Notes: a model not told the origin generated them from the letters alone. 64,000 nucleotides of DNA from Streptococcus parasanguinis (GCF_031582885.1 NZ_CP133988.1:1309501-1373500); one strand, 5' to 3'. Positions 52,908 to 62,630 are shown, counted from the stretch's first letter. Program-made: numbers and translations.

Positions 52908-54646
52908 GTCAAAAACGTTCTAGTTATGTAAAACGTCTGTTTAGAGATTTTGCCAACCATCCCGGGCTCCTGATTCTAGCCAGTATCGGAACCATCGTTC
53001 AAGTGGCCTTAACGGTTTGGCTACCGATCCTGATCGGACATGCGGTTGATTTAGTCATCAATCCTCAAGGGATGAAAGTCTTATGGCCCGTTTTGATCCA
53101 AATGGTTCTGGTCATTGTGGCCAATACCTTGATCCAATGGATCAATCCTCTTGTCTACAATCAATTGGTCTATCGGTTTAGCCAAAGCCTAAGAGCAGAG
53201 GTGATGGAAAAAGTACACCGATTGCCCTTGTCTTATCTAGATAAACAAGGGAGCGGGGACTTCGTCAGTCGCCTCACGACCGATGTAGAGCAACTCAATA
53301 GTGGTCTTCTGATGGTCTTTAACCAGTTCTTTGTTGGCCTCTTAACCATTCTTGTCACCATCGTGACCATGGCAGAATTGGATTTCTTTATGATGGTAGC
53401 AGTTCTGGTCTTGACTCCATTATCTCTCTTGATTGCTCGTTTCATTGCCAAGCGTTCTTATACGCTTTTCCAAAAGCAGACCAAGGCGCGTGGTCTTCAA
53501 ACTCAATTGATCGAAGAGTCTTTGACCCAGGAAAGCTTGATCCAGTCCTTTAGCGCTCAGGATCAATTCCGTAAGGCTTTTAAGGGGACGAATGAAAGCT
53601 ATGCCAATTATTCCCAATCCGCTGTCTTTTATTCTTCAACTGTCAACCCTGCCACTCGCTTTGTGAATGCCTTGATTTATGCGGTAGTGGCTGGATTTGG
53701 TGCTGTACGCATTATTTCGGGATCTCACTTTACTGTCGGTCAATTGGTGACCTTCCTCAATTATGTCAACCAATACACCAAGCCTTTTAATGATATCTCC
53801 TCTGTCTTGTCAGAACTCCAAAGTGCCCTTGCCTGCGCAGAGCGCTTGTACAGCGTCTTGGATCAAGCTGAGGTCGAAGAGACAGGCCATCAGATTCTGG
53901 AAAGTCAGGATGTCAAAGGTGCGATTGGTTTTGAGCATGTCTCATTTGGCTATGATTTGGGGCGGACTTTGATTAAAGATCTAAGCATTCAGGTTCCAGC
54001 CGCCAGTAAAGTGGCCATTGTAGGGCCTACAGGAGCAGGAAAGTCGACATTAATTAATCTGCTCATGCGTTTCTACCCTGTTAATTCTGGAGAGATCACG
54101 ATTGATGGGGTGCCAATTACGGACTACACCCGTGCTTCTTACCGCCAACAGTTTGGTATGGTTCTGCAGGAAACCTGGCTCAAGGTCGGGACCATTCATG
54201 AAAATATCGCCTTTTCTCGTCCAGATGCAACTAGAGAAGAAGTCATCGAAGCAGCCAAAGCAGCCAATGCAGATTTCTTTATCCGGCAGTTGCCACAAGG
54301 GTACGATACCTATCTTTCAGATGCTGGAGAGTCTTTGTCTCAAGGACAACGCCAACTCTTAACGATTGCGCGGATTTTCCTTTCAGTTCCTAAGATTTTG
54401 ATCTTGGATGAGGCGACATCATCCATCGATACTCGGACGGAGGTCTTGATTCAAGATGCCTTTAATCAGCTCATGAAGGGACGGACCAGCTTCATCATTG
54501 CTCACCGCTTGTCGACCATTCAAAATTCTGATATGATCCTTGTCATGGTGGATGGCGATATTGTTGAGCATGGCACTCATGAAGAGCTAATGCAAGCGCA
54601 AGGTGTGTACTACAAGATGCAGACAGCTCAGCAACAGATTAGTTAA
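52904..54646 (+). CDS. ABC exporter half with intact Walker B
   Basis: 580 residues. Walker A GPTGAGKSTLI near 371-381, signature altered to LSQGQRQ near 474-480, Walker B ILILDEATSSID with the catalytic Glu. Together with its neighbour this gives one competent ATP site, the same asymmetry as the exporter pair at 37.9-41.4 kb. The stop codon lies at the edge of repeat A2. Confidence 0.87.
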   Translation: MSQKRSSYVKRLFRDFANHPGLLILASIGTIVQVALTVWLPILIGHAVDLVINPQGMKVLWPVLIQMVLVIVANTLIQWINPLVYNQLVYRFSQSLRAEVMEKVHRLPLSYLDKQGSGDFVSRLTTDVEQLNSGLLMVFNQFFVGLLTILVTIVTMAELDFFMMVAVLVLTPLSLLIARFIAKRSYTLFQKQTKARGLQTQLIEESLTQESLIQSFSAQDQFRKAFKGTNESYANYSQSAVFYSSTVNPATRFVNALIYAVVAGFGAVRIISGSHFTVGQLVTFLNYVNQYTKPFNDISSVLSELQSALACAERLYSVLDQAEVEETGHQILESQDVKGAIGFEHVSFGYDLGRTLIKDLSIQVPAASKVAIVGPTGAGKSTLINLLMRFYPVNSGEITIDGVPITDYTRASYRQQFGMVLQETWLKVGTIHENIAFSRPDATREEVIEAAKAANADFFIRQLPQGYDTYLSDAGESLSQGQRQLLTIARIFLSVPKILILDEATSSIDTRTEVLIQDAFNQLMKGRTSFIIAHRLSTIQNSDMILVMVDGDIVEHGTHEELMQAQGVYYKMQTAQQQIS

Positions 54647-54906
54647 AATGTAGACAAATTATTTTTAAAGTAAAATAAGTAAAGTGATTCTGCAAAGAAA
54701 TAAATATATGTTCCAATTTGTATAACGAATTAAGAAAACATTAAAACTTTCCGCCGTGAGAAAAGTGCTAGAAACACGGTTGTTTCTAGCACTCGGAATT
54801 ATTGAGACCTTAGGCTCAATAATTAGTCATGGAACTTCGCAGAAGTTCGCTGACGTCCGTACTCACCTTAGGAAGGTTTTTAATAAGTCTTTATCTTCAA
54901 TCTAAG
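54644..54906 (-). repeat. Structured intergenic repeat, family A copy 2 (A2)
   Basis: Inverted copy of A1, homologous over its whole length of about 260 bp. Same outer stem and three hairpins, but the terminal hairpin arms differ: GTGCTAGAAAC/GTTTCTAGCAC (54765-54775, 54782-54792) in place of GTGCCTGAA/TTCAGGCAC, so both arms changed together. It fills most of the 341-bp gap between convergent genes, starts at the ABC gene stop codon and ends at a terminator. Confidence 0.8.
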
Positions 54907-54934
54907 CATTTTCAGATTTGAAAATGCTTTTTTC
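54904..54934 (+). terminator. Terminator after repeat A2, plus strand
   Basis: AAGCATTTTC / GAAAATGCTT with 6-nt loop and T-run. Confidence 0.85.
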
Positions 54935-54937
54935 GTC

Positions 54938-54967
54938 AAAAAAAGCATCTAGCAAAATTGCTAGATG
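54938..54967 (-). terminator. Terminator after glnQ, minus strand
   Basis: CATCTAGCAA / TTGCTAGATG (54946-54955, 54958-54967); on the minus strand it is followed by seven T. Confidence 0.85.
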
Positions 54968-54987
54968 TTTCAAAAACCACTATTTTT

Positions 54988-55728
54988 TTAAACGTTTAGA
55001 ACCTTATCCAAGAATTCTTTCAAACGTGGGTGTTGTGGGTTGTCGAAGATTTGATCTGGTTTGCCGTCTTCGAGGAATTCACCATCAGCCGTGAAGATGA
55101 CGCGGTTGGCTACTTGGCGGGCAAATCCCATTTCATGAGTAACGATGATCATGGTCATGCCTTGCTCTGCCAACTCTTTCATAACGTTCAATACATCTCC
55201 AACCATCTCAGGGTCAAGGGCAGAAGTAGGTTCGTCAAAGAGCATAATATCTGGATTCATGGCGAGTCCACGGGCAATGGCCACACGTTGTTTTTGACCA
55301 CCGGAAAGGCTGTTTGGATTGGCATCGGCTTTATCTGCGAGACCAACTTTTTCCAACAATTCCATCCCGACTTTTTGAGCTTCTTCACGTGTCATTAGTT
55401 TGTGCTCTACTGGCGCAAACATAATGTTTTCAAGGACGCTCATGTGAGGGAAGAGGTTGAAGTGTTGGAAAACCATCCCGATATTTTCACGGACCAAATC
55501 AACATTGGTTTTTGGATCGGTTAGATCATATCCATTTACGGTAATTTGACCTTTTGTCACTTCTTCGAGGAGATTGAGACTACGAAGGAAGGTCGATTTA
55601 CCAGAACCGGACGGTCCGATAATGCAGACCACATCCCCTTCGTAGAATTTTGTTGAGATTCCTTTTAAGACCTCATTTTCACCATAGTATTTGTGGAGGT
55701 CATGGACATCAATTTTTAATTTAGCCAT
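54988..55728 (-). CDS. glnQ: Glutamine ABC transporter ATP-binding protein
   Basis: 246 residues, polar-amino-acid importer ATPase. Walker [10 protein letters not shown] near 38-46, signature LSGGQKQR near 142-149, Walker [12 protein letters not shown] near 163-173 and switch histidine in IVTHEMGFA near 199-207. Start shares a base with the glnP stop (TAATG), so the two are translated in step. Glutamine specificity is inferred from the fused partner and the GlnR site upstream. Confidence 0.9.
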   Translation of the reverse strand: MAKLKIDVHDLHKYYGENEVLKGISTKFYEGDVVCIIGPSGSGKSTFLRSLNLLEEVTKGQITVNGYDLTDPKTNVDLVRENIGMVFQHFNLFPHMSVLENIMFAPVEHKLMTREEAQKVGMELLEKVGLADKADANPNSLSGGQKQRVAIARGLAMNPDIMLFDEPTSALDPEMVGDVLNVMKELAEQGMTMIIVTHEMGFARQVANRVIFTADGEFLEDGKPDQIFDNPQHPRLKEFLDKVLNV

Positions 55729-57911
55729 TAGTTAACCTTCTTTTCTAATTTTTTTGCAAATCGTGTTAGCAAGGTGATAATCACGAGGTAGAAGACGGCA
55801 AGGATCGCATACATCTTGAAACTTTGATAGTTTCGAGCGATGATAATCTTACCAGTTTGGAAGAGTTCTACCAATCCGATCGCAGACACAATAGTCGTAT
55901 CTTTCAGGGCAATGACGAATTGGTTAACAAAGTTTGGAAGCATGAGTTTGGTTGCTTGTGGCAAGATGATCTTGCGCATGGTTTTGCCATAAGAGATCCC
56001 CAGGCTTCGGCTGGCTTCCATCTGTCCAATCGGTACAGCTTGGATCCCTCCTCGAACAATTTCTGCAATATAAGCAGCCGCATTGAGAGAGAGGGCAATG
56101 GTACCTGCGACAAAGTCGTTGATTGGGGATTGATGACCTGTGACCGATTCAATCAAGTTTGGAATTCCCCAGAAGATGAAGGCAGCAAGGATCATGAGTG
56201 GGATCCCGCGAATAACATCGACAAAGATTTCTGCTGTCCAGCGGAGCCATTTATAAGGGCTAACACTAAACATCCCAAAGATAACACCGATCACCATAGC
56301 AATGGCGAAGGAGAGAAGTGCAAGGGCAAGAGTCACACCCAAACCACTTAACAATTGTTTGTAGTTGTTTTGAAGTAAGCCCCAGATCGTTGTTTCATCT
56401 GCTGTTGTACTTGAAGTACTTGATTTGCTATCTGCTTTAAGGTATTTATCGAGAATCTTTTGGTATTGACCGCTTTTCTTCAAGTTTGCAAGACCGTTAT
56501 TGAACATTTCGATCAATTCAGGATTTTCACCCTTCTTAACGGCAAATGCTAGTTGACCACTTGGAGTTCCTTCGATAGGTGTTTTGAATTTACGTCCTTG
56601 TTTAATAGCGTATTTGATAACAGGTTCGTCATCCATGATCGCTGCGACAGAACCAGAATTCAAACTATCGTACATAGAAGCTCCGTCAGAGAACGTTTTG
56701 ATCTTGTAACCATATTTCTTTTGGTTTTCTTCAAGGAAGTTTTGTGAGGAAGTACCGTTTTTAACACCGACTGTCTTTCCTTTTAGGTCATCATATGAAT
56801 CAATCTTGCTGCTTTCTTGAACAGCTAGAATAGAATTGGCTGTGTAGTATGGTTCAGAAAAATCAAATGTTTCTTTCCGAGCATCTGTTACGGTCATCCC
56901 TGCAATCATTCCTTGCGCATGGCCGGATTGGACATCACTTACCGCTGCGTCAAATCCAGGATTATTAATCTCGATGGTAAATCCTTGGTCTTTGGCAATA
57001 GCCTTGATCAAGTCCATATCGATCCCTGTGTATTTGTTTTTTCCATTTTGGAAGACAAATGGTGCAAAAGATGAGTCACTTGAAATTACATATTTTGATT
57101 TTTTAGGAGTTGCTTTTTGACCAGCAGGAGTAGTTGTTTCTGGAACGGCACTGTTACTTGATGATTGGCTTTCACCTGTCCATTTCTTGATGATCTCATC
57201 AAGTGTTCCATCAGCTTTCATTTGAGCGAGAGCCTTGTTAAATTCAGTGATCAACTTTTCATGATTGCCACCTTTTTTAACACCAAAGGCAAAGCCACCG
57301 ACTGCTTCCCCGTCCATATTGATAGCTAGGTCCTGACCCTTTTGGATGGCGTATTGAATAACAGGTTGGTCATCCATGACTGCATCCACTGCACCAGCTG
57401 ATAAACTGTTATACATGAGATCACCGGTATCAAAAGTCTTGATCTTGTAGCCGTACTTGTCCTTGTTTTTATCGAGGAAGCGTTGGGCTGCAGTTCCGTT
57501 TTTAACACCGACTGTCTTCCCTTTTAATTGGCTGTACTTCGTGATTTTATCGGCTTTCGTAGTCGCGATGACAACTTTTGTATCGTAGTAAGTATCAGAC
57601 ATGGTGAAGACTTTTTCACGTTCTGTTGTTTTGGTCATACCGGCCATGATGGCATCTGCTTGACCAGCTTGAACTGCATTGACCGCTGCATCAAATCCTG
57701 GGAAGGATTTGTCCAAATCCCAGCCATTGATTTCAGCGACCTTGTCCAAGATCTCTACGTCAATTCCTTTATAGGTTTGATCTGAATCCTTAAATTCAAA
57801 TGGTGCATAAGCTGTGTCGAAAACGACCTTGATCGTTTCAGCATGAGCATGACCAGCGAATGCAACGAATGGAAATAAGAACAGCAAACATGCTAGTAAT
57901 TTTTTCTTCAT
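55728..57911 (-). CDS. glnP: Glutamine transporter: two substrate-binding domains fused to permease
   Basis: 727 residues. Signal peptide (1-24, ending AHAE), first substrate-binding domain about 26-245, a Ser/Thr-rich linker, second substrate-binding domain about 272-495, then a linker and a permease domain (about 515-725) with the coupling loop [14 protein letters not shown] near 637-650. The two binding domains are clearly homologous (both contain [10 protein letters not shown]). This tandem-SBP GlnP is known from lactic streptococci/lactococci, where the domains differ in affinity for glutamine/glutamate. Ribosome-binding site AAGGAGAC. Confidence 0.93.
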   Translation of the reverse strand: MKKKLLACLLFLFPFVAFAGHAHAETIKVVFDTAYAPFEFKDSDQTYKGIDVEILDKVAEINGWDLDKSFPGFDAAVNAVQAGQADAIMAGMTKTTEREKVFTMSDTYYDTKVVIATTKADKITKYSQLKGKTVGVKNGTAAQRFLDKNKDKYGYKIKTFDTGDLMYNSLSAGAVDAVMDDQPVIQYAIQKGQDLAINMDGEAVGGFAFGVKKGGNHEKLITEFNKALAQMKADGTLDEIIKKWTGESQSSSNSAVPETTTPAGQKATPKKSKYVISSDSSFAPFVFQNGKNKYTGIDMDLIKAIAKDQGFTIEINNPGFDAAVSDVQSGHAQGMIAGMTVTDARKETFDFSEPYYTANSILAVQESSKIDSYDDLKGKTVGVKNGTSSQNFLEENQKKYGYKIKTFSDGASMYDSLNSGSVAAIMDDEPVIKYAIKQGRKFKTPIEGTPSGQLAFAVKKGENPELIEMFNNGLANLKKSGQYQKILDKYLKADSKSSTSSTTADETTIWGLLQNNYKQLLSGLGVTLALALLSFAIAMVIGVIFGMFSVSPYKWLRWTAEIFVDVIRGIPLMILAAFIFWGIPNLIESVTGHQSPINDFVAGTIALSLNAAAYIAEIVRGGIQAVPIGQMEASRSLGISYGKTMRKIILPQATKLMLPNFVNQFVIALKDTTIVSAIGLVELFQTGKIIIARNYQSFKMYAILAVFYLVIITLLTRFAKKLEKKVN

Positions 57912-57980
57912 TTCTGTCTCCTTTTAATTCTTTTCTCTTTGGGTATTTGACCCATGAGCACATTGACCAAAGGATGGCCT

Positions 57981-58019
57981 TAAAAAAACAAATCATTCAT
58001 ACCAAAACGAGTATGAATG
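57981..58019 (-). promoter_or_regulatory. Leader hairpin with T-run upstream of glnP (candidate attenuator)
   Basis: On the minus strand CATTCATAC, 8-nt loop, GTATGAATG (58019-57994) followed by TTTGTTTTTTT: a full intrinsic terminator inside the predicted 5' leader, about 70 bp before the glnP start codon. Confidence 0.7.
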
Positions 58020-58043
58020 GTCTTATGTTTTTCTACAGAAGCT

Positions 58044-58072
58044 ATTATATCAGAAAAGACTTTACTTTGCAA
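58044..58072 (-). promoter_or_regulatory. Promoter of glnPQ
   Basis: Minus strand TTGCAA (58072-58067), 17-bp spacer, TATAAT (58049-58044). Predicts a leader of about 125 nt. Confidence 0.75.
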
Positions 58073-58089
58073 GAAAAATCGAGTTGTCA

Positions 58090-58106
58090 TGTTAGGTTTT
58101 CTGACA
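58090..58106. promoter_or_regulatory. GlnR box upstream of glnPQ
   Basis: TGTTA-GGTTTTC-TGACA fits the GlnR/TnrA consensus TGTNA-N7-TNACA exactly. It lies 17 bp upstream of the glnP -35 box and also 10 bp upstream of the divergent CPBP promoter. GlnR is known to control glnPQ in pneumococcus. Confidence 0.7.
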
Positions 58107-58116
58107 TGAAACGATA

Positions 58117-58145
58117 TTGCAGCTCTTGATTTTCTTTGCTACAAT
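58117..58145 (+). promoter_or_regulatory. Promoter of the second CPBP protease gene
   Basis: TTGCAG (58117-58122), 17-bp spacer, TACAAT (58140-58145), 28 bp before the ATG. Confidence 0.55.
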
Positions 58146-58173
58146 GGACCTATTAGATAAATGGAGGTTGATC

Positions 58174-59112
58174 ATGAAGAAAGGAAAGATCATTCAGGAT
58201 ATAAAAACAAACACATCTATGCCAGTTCTTATTTCTACACTATTCTATGTATTTTTAGCCTCCTTCTTTATAGAAGGGGGACTATGGCTTAGTAGTGAAT
58301 TGGTGGGACCATTTTCCTTAGTGATAGGTTTTCTGGCGGAGTTCTTTTCACCAGGAAATGGGACAGCAAGTATTCAAGAATTTTTCTACCATTATCTTCT
58401 CTATTATGAGCTTTTCAGTTTTGTAATCATACTATTTCTCTTTATTTTTTGGGTGAAGGTCATAGAGAAGAATACTTTATCAAGCTTAGGCTTTGTAAAA
58501 AGAAATTGGCTCAAGTATCTAGTCTGGGGGATCGTGATTTCACTTATTCAAATGGGAGTGATCGCGCTTGTCTACCAAGTAAGTGGCATCGGGTCTTTTG
58601 TGTTAAATGAGCTCAGTTTAGAGCCCTTGCTTTTTATCCTAGGATTATTTCCATTTTGGCTTCTGCAAGGGGGGACGGAAGAAGTAGCGACGCGAGGTTG
58701 GCTTCTGACTCGGATTGCTGCAAGAACTAATCTGCCTTTAGCGATCGCGATTTCTAGTAGTCTCTTTGGCATTCTGCATATGGGAAATGCAGGAGTGACC
58801 TTCTTATCCGTTCTGAATATCATCCTCGATGGAGTGCTGGCTGGTCTGCTTTTTATCTATACGGATAGTATCTGGCTAGTGGTCGCCCAACACGGCACTT
58901 GGAACTATGTACAAGGAAATCTCCTTGGTTTTCAAGTCAGTGGTACGGGCGCAGATGCCTCGATTTTTAGCTTTAGCATGGGATCTGGTCCTGATTGGTT
59001 GACCGGAGGGGCATTTGGTGCAGAAGGATCGATTATCACTACTTTGGTTCTTCTTGTATCCCTAGTGATTGTCTATCGCTTAGGTGAGAGGAAAGAAAAG
59101 TTTGATGACTAA
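58174..59112 (+). CDS. CPBP-family intramembrane metalloprotease
   Basis: 312 residues from the ATG at 58174 (GGAGG 6 bp upstream); a longer in-frame ATG at 58117 lies in the promoter. About eight membrane segments. CPBP motifs: EEVATRG near 170-176 (EExxxR), the histidine in GILHMGN near 206-212 and QHGTWNYVQGN near 247-257. No bacteriocin gene is visible nearby, but the TCS/ABC system follows downstream. Substrate unknown. Confidence 0.82.
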   Translation: MKKGKIIQDIKTNTSMPVLISTLFYVFLASFFIEGGLWLSSELVGPFSLVIGFLAEFFSPGNGTASIQEFFYHYLLYYELFSFVIILFLFIFWVKVIEKNTLSSLGFVKRNWLKYLVWGIVISLIQMGVIALVYQVSGIGSFVLNELSLEPLLFILGLFPFWLLQGGTEEVATRGWLLTRIAARTNLPLAIAISSSLFGILHMGNAGVTFLSVLNIILDGVLAGLLFIYTDSIWLVVAQHGTWNYVQGNLLGFQVSGTGADASIFSFSMGSGPDWLTGGAFGAEGSIITTLVLLVSLVIVYRLGERKEKFDD

Positions 59113-59141
59113 CCTCTGTGTAATGTCTGAAAGTCATATAT

Positions 59142-59174
59142 GAAAAAGACAAACACCAAAAATGACGTTTGTCT
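59142..59174 (-). terminator. Terminator after the histidine kinase gene
   Basis: Minus strand AGACAAAC, 12-nt loop, GTTTGTCT then TTTTCA. Confidence 0.7.
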
Positions 59175-59182
59175 GCATTCTG

Positions 59183-59216
59183 AGTCGAACACATATTGAT
59201 GAGTTCGGCTTTTTCT
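59183..59216 (+). terminator. Terminator after the CPBP gene
   Basis: AGTCGAAC / GTTCGGCT (59183-59190, 59203-59210; one G-T pair) with following T-run; it reaches the end of the convergent kinase gene. Confidence 0.7.
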
Positions 59217-60291
59217 ATATAATAATGGGAATGATTAGCTTGACTTGTGCACCATTATGAGTATTTTCTAAATGCATAGTTCCATTATGAAGTTTCATGA
59301 CGCGTTTCACGAAAGATAAACCAAGTCCAAAGTGACTTTCTTGAGAAGGTGTTCTTGCTTGGTCATCTTTACAGAAAAGATTTCCAGCATGTTGTAGTAT
59401 ATTTTTTGAAAAACTAGATTGATTATTCCATATAGTTAGAACTAATCGATTATTTTCTTGTGAAATTGTTAGGTGGATTTGCGCATCATTTTCATTTTGA
59501 TGTTGTGTTGCATTATTAATAATATTTGTGATTGCACGGATAAATAGATTGGAATGAATTGCAATTTGGGTCGATGGGGTTACTGTGTTTGTAAAAACAA
59601 ATTGTGTATTTCTAGGGAGTAAAGGAGTGATTTGATTTTTCAATTGATAAGTTACTTGTTTAATTGATATGTTTTCAAGTTGAATATCATGGTCATAAAA
59701 GGTTTTGGAGTATTGGATGAAGTGATCAAAATACTCGTTTAACTGAATACTTGCTTGCTCAAGATCTTTTAGACATTCCATTATTTGGGGTGTTTGCTTG
59801 GTAGATTGTAAGAATTCAGCATTTCCTCTGATGACAGTTAGAGGAGTTCGAAGATCATGTGCAGCGCTAGATACTTGAAACATGAGTTCTTTTTTTTGAT
59901 CTTTTTCATTTTGAATTCTATTTTTTATTTCAGATTGCATTTTTTCGATCAGATCGTTTGTTTCAATGAATTCTTTAATCTGCAAATGGTGATGTTCATT
60001 TTTGGTGAAATATAGACCACTATGATAAACCATGTTCATTTCTTTTTGAATCTTGGTTAATAACCGTCTAATATTTATTACAATGATAAAAATTAAAATG
60101 ATGCAAAGATAAATCCAAGAACTGACGCTAAAAAATAAAGCAAAGTGATTGGCATTTTTCTCATTAATTCCAGATACAGAAGATAGAAGAGCTGGAACTA
60201 CGTAAAAAAGTATCAGACATAGAAGAAATTGCCAAATGATTTTAAGGTAGGTACGCTTAATGAGTTGCTTGATTGTCAATTCTTTTTCCAT
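59215..60291 (-). CDS. Sensor histidine kinase
   Basis: 358 residues from the ATG at 60291, selected for GGAGG 6 bp upstream. Two membrane helices near residues 15-35 and 48-75 with a very short outside loop, a HAMP-like linker, phospho-acceptor region SSAAHDLRTPLTVI near 141-154 and an HATPase domain with N-box TNIINNATQH near 258-267 and FGLGLSFVKR near 322-331. The usual DxGxG box is degenerate (WNNQSSF). The short sensor loop and divergent ABC genes recall intramembrane-sensing kinases of peptide-antibiotic response. Overlaps the regulator gene by 16 bp. Confidence 0.85.
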   Translation of the reverse strand: MEKELTIKQLIKRTYLKIIWQFLLCLILFYVVPALLSSVSGINEKNANHFALFFSVSSWIYLCIILIFIIVINIRRLLTKIQKEMNMVYHSGLYFTKNEHHHLQIKEFIETNDLIEKMQSEIKNRIQNEKDQKKELMFQVSSAAHDLRTPLTVIRGNAEFLQSTKQTPQIMECLKDLEQASIQLNEYFDHFIQYSKTFYDHDIQLENISIKQVTYQLKNQITPLLPRNTQFVFTNTVTPSTQIAIHSNLFIRAITNIINNATQHQNENDAQIHLTISQENNRLVLTIWNNQSSFSKNILQHAGNLFCKDDQARTPSQESHFGLGLSFVKRVMKLHNGTMHLENTHNGAQVKLIIPIII

Positions 60292-60947
60292 TTGTATCCT
60301 CCTCCCCATACTGTTTTAATAGGATCAATTTGATGAATCTTAAATTTTTGTCTGATTTGATAGATGTATTCAGTAATGGATCGTAGTTGTGCATCAGAGT
60401 CTACAGGATAGAGGTAATTGTAAAGTTCTTCTATGCTAAATATTCGGTTCTCATTTTTTGCTAAAAGATAAAGTAAATCAAACTCTCGCTTAGTTAATGA
60501 AATTCTCTTTGATTGATAATAAACTTCTTGACTATCTCGATAAAAAGTTATATTTGAATCTATCTCTTCTTTAGAGGCATGATTTGATCTTTCTTCTCTA
60601 CGAAGATGCATTTGAATTCTTGCAATGAATTCTTTAATGCTGAATGGTTTTGTGATGTAATCATCTGCCCCAGCTTGAATCCCTTTTAGTAAATCTTCTT
60701 CAAAATCTTTAGCGGTTAGAAATAGGATTGGGGTAGCAATTTGTGGACGAATGGAGCGACAGATTTCTAAACCAGAAATAGGCATCATAACGTCAAGTAA
60801 AATTAGATCGAATCCAGTAAAGTCACAGATATTGATTTCCTCTATATATTTACGAGTTTCCACGTGGAAGTTGTTCGCTCTTAATGCATTCGCTATTAAT
60901 CGTAAGATTTTTTCATCATCGTCAATGGCTAAAATTTTATACTTCAT
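60276..60947 (-). CDS. OmpR-type response regulator
   Basis: 223 residues: receiver domain with acidic pocket AIDDDEK near 6-12, phospho-acceptor aspartate in LILLDVMMP near 49-57, and KPFSIKEF near 100-107; C-terminal winged helix (about 125-223) with LTKREFDLLYLLAKN near 151-165. Partner of the adjacent kinase. Ribosome-binding site GGAGGA. Likely targets the divergent ABC genes, whose promoter carries a direct repeat. Confidence 0.9.
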   Translation of the reverse strand: MKYKILAIDDDEKILRLIANALRANNFHVETRKYIEEINICDFTGFDLILLDVMMPISGLEICRSIRPQIATPILFLTAKDFEEDLLKGIQAGADDYITKPFSIKEFIARIQMHLRREERSNHASKEEIDSNITFYRDSQEVYYQSKRISLTKREFDLLYLLAKNENRIFSIEELYNYLYPVDSDAQLRSITEYIYQIRQKFKIHQIDPIKTVWGGGYKWKKN

Positions 60948-60970
60948 AGTTCCTCCAATTATATGAGCAT

Positions 60971-60979
60971 ATTATAGCA
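60971..60979 (-). promoter_or_regulatory. Extended -10 promoter of the two-component system
   Basis: Minus strand TGCTATAAT (TATAAT complement of 60976-60971), 24 bp before the regulator ATG. Confidence 0.5.
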
Positions 60980-61025
60980 AATATGGAATGCAATTTGTTA
61001 GAAATGAAAAAAATTATTATTCTGA

Positions 61026-61053
61026 GATTTTCCTGATTTTCTCCTGTTATACT
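61026..61053 (+). promoter_or_regulatory. Direct repeat and -10 box of the ABC-2 transporter operon
   Basis: GATTTTC at 61026-61032 and again at 61035-61041 (9-bp period), followed by TGTTATACT (TATACT 61048-61053). OmpR-type regulators commonly bind direct repeats just upstream of a -10 box, so this is a candidate site for the adjacent regulator. Confidence 0.45.
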
Positions 61054-61105
61054 TGCTCCAAGTGAAGGTGGAATTTCACTAAAAGTCAGAAAGGAAAAAG
61101 AATGA

Positions 61106-61816
61106 ATGATAACAATTCAAAAGCTACATAAGGAATATAATAATAAAATTGTCCTTCAAAACGTGTCTTTCAAAGCTAAGAAAGGTGAGATTACTGGATT
61201 GATTGGACCAAATGGATCTGGAAAATCAACTTTAATTAGAATTTTACTTGGTTTAGAAAATAGTCAAATGGGAATGGCGTTGATCGATGGAAAAAAATAC
61301 TCTCAATTGGGAGATAATCCTTTTTGTATTGTTGGATCGTTCCTTGACAGTTGCCAACCTTACCCAACCAGAACTGGATTTCAGCATCTTCGGTGGATTG
61401 GCTTGGCCTGTGGGGTTGATAGAAATAGGTGCAAGGAATGTTTAGAGTTGGTGGGGTTAAGTGAAGCTAAAAATAAAAAAGTAAAAGACTATTCATTAGG
61501 AATGAAGCAACGTCTTGGTTTAGCAACAGCCTTATTAGCAAATCCTGATATCTTAATTTTAGATGAACCAATCAATGGACTAGATCCAGAGGGTATACGC
61601 TGGGTACGCAATTTTTTACAATCTTTTGTCAATGAAGGTAAAACTGTCTTAATGACAAGTCATTATATGAGTGAGTTAGAATTAACTGTAGATCATTTGG
61701 TTGGTATTTCTAATGGGAAGATCGTTATTGATGCTCCTACAAAAGACATTTTGAAAGAGTTTGGATCTTTTGAGGAAGCATATTTTAAGGCGCTCGAAGG
61801 GAAAGAAGGTGCATAA
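61106..61816 (+). CDS. ABC-2 transporter ATP-binding protein (BcrA/LanF-like)
   Basis: 236 residues. Walker A GPNGSGKST near 35-43, signature YSLGMKQRLGLA near 131-142, Walker B ILILDEPINGLDPEG near 151-165. The region normally holding the Q-loop reads VGSFLDSCQPYPTRTG, the form seen in BcrA/LanF-type peptide-resistance exporters rather than a classical Q-loop. First gene of a three-gene operon divergent from the two-component system. Confidence 0.85.
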   Translation: MITIQKLHKEYNNKIVLQNVSFKAKKGEITGLIGPNGSGKSTLIRILLGLENSQMGMALIDGKKYSQLGDNPFCIVGSFLDSCQPYPTRTGFQHLRWIGLACGVDRNRCKECLELVGLSEAKNKKVKDYSLGMKQRLGLATALLANPDILILDEPINGLDPEGIRWVRNFLQSFVNEGKTVLMTSHYMSELELTVDHLVGISNGKIVIDAPTKDILKEFGSFEEAYFKALEGKEGA

Positions 61817-61817
61817 T

Positions 61818-62630
61818 ATGTTGAAGCGTTCCTTTTTTAGTGACCTCTATAAATATTGTAGTTTACCTACTTTTAAATTTACTTTTTTTCTTATTTTGGG
61901 AGTCAGCATATTTTTTACAATTCAAAATATCCAGGTGATAAATGCCTTAGTAGAAGGAAATGGCCGAGCGGTTAACCTTGATCCATCTATGTTATCATCG
62001 AATCCAGTGTATACAGTCAGGGATGCTCTCTTATCTTCACCCTACCAAGCAAGTGTTATTTTCTTGCCAATTATTGTTTCACTTGTTTATTCAACCCATT
62101 ATCAATTTGGTGATGATTATTTTAGCCAGTTATTGATTCCTAACTGGAAAGTTCGTCTTACTGGGTTTATTGCAAGTTCGATTGTCCTATCGTTACTCTC
62201 TACTTTAATATTTTCTATAGTAAACGCTGTTATTTTATTCGTTTTTCTAGATTCAACTCTAAAGAATTTTTTAGAATTGACATTGTTTTTAGATGTCACG
62301 GTAAGGGTTATGATATTTGCAATCGTTCTTACTTTATTAGCTTTACTTTTCGTAATCATAACGAAAAAATCAATGACTGCATTAATTGCAGACGTTTTAT
62401 TATTGGTAATCACCTTATCAGGTATTCTAAGAGGAATTTCCTCTAAAATAGAAAATCTATTGCCTTTGATTGGAGCAAAGTCATTTGCATTTGGTCGAAT
62501 TGAAGGGACTCAAACGAGCCAATTGTACGGTTTTACACTTTTAGTAGTAGAAGGGTTCTTGTTCTTGGTGTTCATAATGGTTGTAGAAATAATTCGAATG
62601 AGGAGGAAGAATGGCAAGAATATTATTTAG
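61818..62630 (+). CDS. ABC-2 transporter permease subunit 1
   Basis: 270 residues from the ATG at 61818 (AAGGTG upstream); an in-frame ATG at 61761 lies in the ATPase gene. About six membrane segments: near 21-38, 92-105, 120-150, 165-190, 195-215 and 240-260. No motif beyond the ABC-2 permease pattern. Starts 1 bp after the ATPase stop. Probably the E- or G-type subunit of a bacitracin/lantibiotic immunity-like transporter. Confidence 0.75.
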   Translation: MLKRSFFSDLYKYCSLPTFKFTFFLILGVSIFFTIQNIQVINALVEGNGRAVNLDPSMLSSNPVYTVRDALLSSPYQASVIFLPIIVSLVYSTHYQFGDDYFSQLLIPNWKVRLTGFIASSIVLSLLSTLIFSIVNAVILFVFLDSTLKNFLELTLFLDVTVRVMIFAIVLTLLALLFVIITKKSMTALIADVLLLVITLSGILRGISSKIENLLPLIGAKSFAFGRIEGTQTSQLYGFTLLVVEGFLFLVFIMVVEIIRMRRKNGKNII

